This document shows positions 62,598-64,000 of a stretch of 64,000 nt of DNA, in pieces (the stretch's first letter is position 1; the number at the start of each line of letters is the position of its first letter). Under the pieces are notes generated by a model. That model was not told the DNA's origin, searched no databases, and saw only the letters and a list, made by a program, of their open reading frames with translations. The stretch spans positions 78,543 through 142,542 of the forward strand of contig DBQD01000072.1 in assembly GCA_002305715.1 (NCBI GenBank). The letters are read 5' to 3'. The translations under genes and the position numbers were made by a program. Source of the DNA: Proteiniphilum sp. UBA1403 (GTDB taxonomy: Bacteria > Bacteroidota > Bacteroidia > Bacteroidales > Dysgonomonadaceae).

Positions 62598-63572
62598 ATG
62601 AGAGGTGGTCTGTTTCAAATCGCGTCGTGTCTTTTGATCTTCCTAACTCTTGTATCCTGTGGTGCAGGTAGAAATACTGTTTCACATGCTAAGAATTCAT
62701 CCACAACCAGTACCGACATTCTCAGTTATGCCAACAAATATTTGGGTAAGCGGTATCGTTCTGGTGGAAAGGGACCGAAATACTTCGACTGTTCTGGATA
62801 TACCTCATTTGTTTATGGTGCCTTTGGGTATAAACTTGGCAGTAGTTCTACCGATCAAGAAAAGACAGTTCCCCATATCAATGATAGAAAAAAGCTCCAG
62901 GAGGGAGACTTGGTATTTTTTGAAGGAAGAAAAAAAAATGGGAAGGTCGGACATGTGGGAATAGTGACAAATATTTCATCCAACGGTGACTTTGAATTTA
63001 TCCATGCATCAACAACCAGCGGAGTAATTATATCTTCTTCAAAAGAACCATTTTACGCATCACGTTATCTGAGAGGTGGAAGAGTTCTGGAGAAATCCAC
63101 TACTATTCAACAAACAACACTTACTGCGTCGGTAACCTCTAAAAAAAGTTCAAAGTTGAGAGGTTTTATTGCACGATCCATCGAATTACCCATAATCAAT
63201 ATTAACAGGGAGAATGAACGAGATTCAGTTTCAATAGAATCGTCTCAAATAAATAATAAATTGCAGCGAGACAGTGTAACTTTTTTGAAAACCGACTCTA
63301 CAAACAATCAACCAGAGGAACAAAAACCTCAAGATCAAACCAGCAAGAATGGCAAGAAAGATATTGACCAACCCAATACTGATATCATCTTAAGAGAAGA
63401 TGAATTTCTCCCACCCACACCAACTACTTTTCACACGGTCAAAATAGGAGAAACCCTCTATTCTATATCCAAGCTTTATGGATGTACGATAGAACAACTT
63501 AAAAGCATGAATCTCCATCTTGGTGACATCATAAAAACAGGAGAAGTATTGCATATTCCAGTCACCTTGTGA
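62598..63572 (+). CDS. NlpC/P60 peptidase lipoprotein with C-terminal LysM
   Basis: The 324-residue lipoprotein begins MRGGLFQIASCLLIFLTLVSC, the lipobox Cys being residue 21. The NlpC/P60 domain has Cys in KYFDCSGYTSFVYGAFG, His in GKVGHVGIVT and a third polar residue in FEFIHAS. These enzymes cut peptidoglycan stem peptides. A low-complexity linker (about 190-275) leads to one LysM repeat (HTVKIGETLYSISKLYGCTIEQLKSMN), which binds glycan strands. A frame extending upstream to 62400 overlaps the neighbouring gene and is rejected. Confidence 0.92.
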   Translation: MRGGLFQIASCLLIFLTLVSCGAGRNTVSHAKNSSTTSTDILSYANKYLGKRYRSGGKGPKYFDCSGYTSFVYGAFGYKLGSSSTDQEKTVPHINDRKKLQEGDLVFFEGRKKNGKVGHVGIVTNISSNGDFEFIHASTTSGVIISSSKEPFYASRYLRGGRVLEKSTTIQQTTLTASVTSKKSSKLRGFIARSIELPIININRENERDSVSIESSQINNKLQRDSVTFLKTDSTNNQPEEQKPQDQTSKNGKKDIDQPNTDIILREDEFLPPTPTTFHTVKIGETLYSISKLYGCTIEQLKSMNLHLGDIIKTGEVLHIPVTL

Positions 63573-63612
63573 CCCAACAAGGGATGAATATGGCATTTTC
63601 GCTTCTTTTTCG

Positions 63613-63620
63613 TAAATTTG
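63613..63620 (+). promoter_or_regulatory. -7 box for prfB
   Basis: TAAATTTG matches the -7 consensus; the start would be near 63627, about 16 nt before the ATG at 63643. Confidence 0.5.
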
Positions 63621-63642
63621 CACGCTAAAAAAGTAATACATT

Positions 63643-64000
63643 ATGATAACTGCAGACCAACTTAAAGATGTGTTGGAGCGCGAGCACGCGCTGAGGGGGT
63701 ATCTTTGACATCGATACAAAAATAATCAGGCTCGAGGAAGAAGAACTCCGTACTCAATCGCCCGACTTCTGGAACGATGCCAAAACTGCTGAAAGTCAGA
63801 TGCAAGTGGTACGGGAACTGAAGTTCTGGATCAATGCATATAACAATGTAAAAGCTGCTGTAGAAGAGTTGCAGCTCGCTTTCGATTTTACCAAAGAAGG
63901 AATTGTTTCTGAGGAAGAAGTCGATGCTAACTACACAAAGGCCATCAGCTTGATAGAGGATCTGGAGCTAAAAAACATGCTTCGCCGCGAGGAGGACAAA
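63643..64000 (+). CDS. prfB: Peptide chain release factor 2, frameshifted, 3' end outside window
   Basis: RF2 recognises UGA and UAA stops. Frame 1 from 63643 reads MITADQLKDVLEREHALRGYL and then meets TGA at 63706-63708. Skipping one base at 63706 restores a frame of 98 codons to the window end (DIDTKIIRLEEEELRTQSPDFWND and on), the N-terminal helical domain of RF2. The site is the standard programmed +1 slip. The coding sequence is therefore join(63643..63705, 63707..64000) and is partial at 3'. Confidence 0.95.
63694..63709 (+). promoter_or_regulatory. Programmed +1 frameshift site of prfB
   Basis: AGGGGG (63694-63699), then TAT CTT TGA C, is the conserved signal: an internal Shine-Dalgarno 3 nt before the CTT slip codon, an in-frame UGA, and C as the next base. 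Low RF2 makes the ribosome pause and shift onto GAC. The anti-Shine-Dalgarno pairing is used here although initiation in this phylum makes little use of it. Confidence 0.95.

Noticed and set aside
63643..63708. prfB as a pseudogene broken by an early stop codon
   Set aside because: The stop sits in the exact programmed frameshift signal used by RF2, so the gene is intact.

Overview
The window is chromosomal DNA of a member of the Bacteroidetes, most likely order Bacteroidales. The support is a SusC/SusD pair behind an ECF sigma/FecR pair, many -7 boxes of the form TAnnTTTG (often with an upstream TTTG about 18-20 bp away), weak Shine-Dalgarno use, glycine-lipid acyltransferases, DUF3822 and DUF4271 proteins, and a PNGase F homologue. 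Gene content feels closest to the Porphyromonadaceae/Dysgonomonadaceae, but that is an impression and no 16S gene is present. Most of the window is housekeeping DNA. I saw no tRNA, rRNA, CRISPR array, prophage or intact insertion sequence.

Layout: 1-6760 is the start of a division and cell-wall cluster on the minus strand (mraZ, rsmH, ftsL-like, ftsI, murE, mraY, the last cut by the window edge). 6890-10930 carries two acyltransferases for amino-acid lipids, a spacer with a perfect 38-bp palindrome and 11-bp tandem repeats, a flavodoxin and arginine deiminase. 10927-15544 (minus) holds a HAD phosphatase, a coiled-coil lipoprotein, rsmI, an unknown protein and a RecD-like helicase. 15659-17727 (plus) holds a membrane-anchored unknown, DUF3822 and rsmD. 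17743-23629 has a TonB-dependent receptor behind a structured leader, a two-domain PNGase F homologue, a 2-hydroxyacid dehydrogenase and an aspartate-dehydrogenase-like protein.

23888-38209 is the main accessory region, a polysaccharide utilisation locus: ECF sigma factor, FecR anti-sigma, SusC with an STN domain, SusD, two related SusE-type lipoproteins, a GH76 endo-mannanase, a GH92 alpha-mannosidase and a CE15-type esterase. The enzymes point to alpha-mannan or mannose-rich glycan. A minus-strand terminator-shaped hairpin plus a minus-strand -7 box sit exactly in the susC leader and predict a cis-antisense RNA of about 75 nt. A 15-bp hairpin separates the transport genes from the enzymes.

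38213-45565 (minus) has recG, glyA, a small HAD protein, rfbB/rfbC/rfbA and trmD. 45846-47525 (minus) is a compact operon of an SPFH protein, a small membrane protein and a 55-residue ribbon-helix-helix-like protein, with an inverted repeat at its predicted start site and its own terminator. 47704-50951 (plus) has a LysO exporter encoded in two genes and two tandem membrane metallophosphoesterases. 50973-53518 (minus) has murF and a C1 peptidase. 53831-57806 (plus) has a LysR remnant, a YeiH-type transporter, a small membrane protein, rnhA, rnpA, yidD and a TatD hydrolase. 57814-61406 (minus) is a metK-LOG-DUF4271-hemD operon behind a leader of about 200 nt. The window ends with a HAD hydrolase, an NlpC/P60-LysM lipoprotein, and the 5' part of prfB, which has the classic programmed +1 frameshift site.
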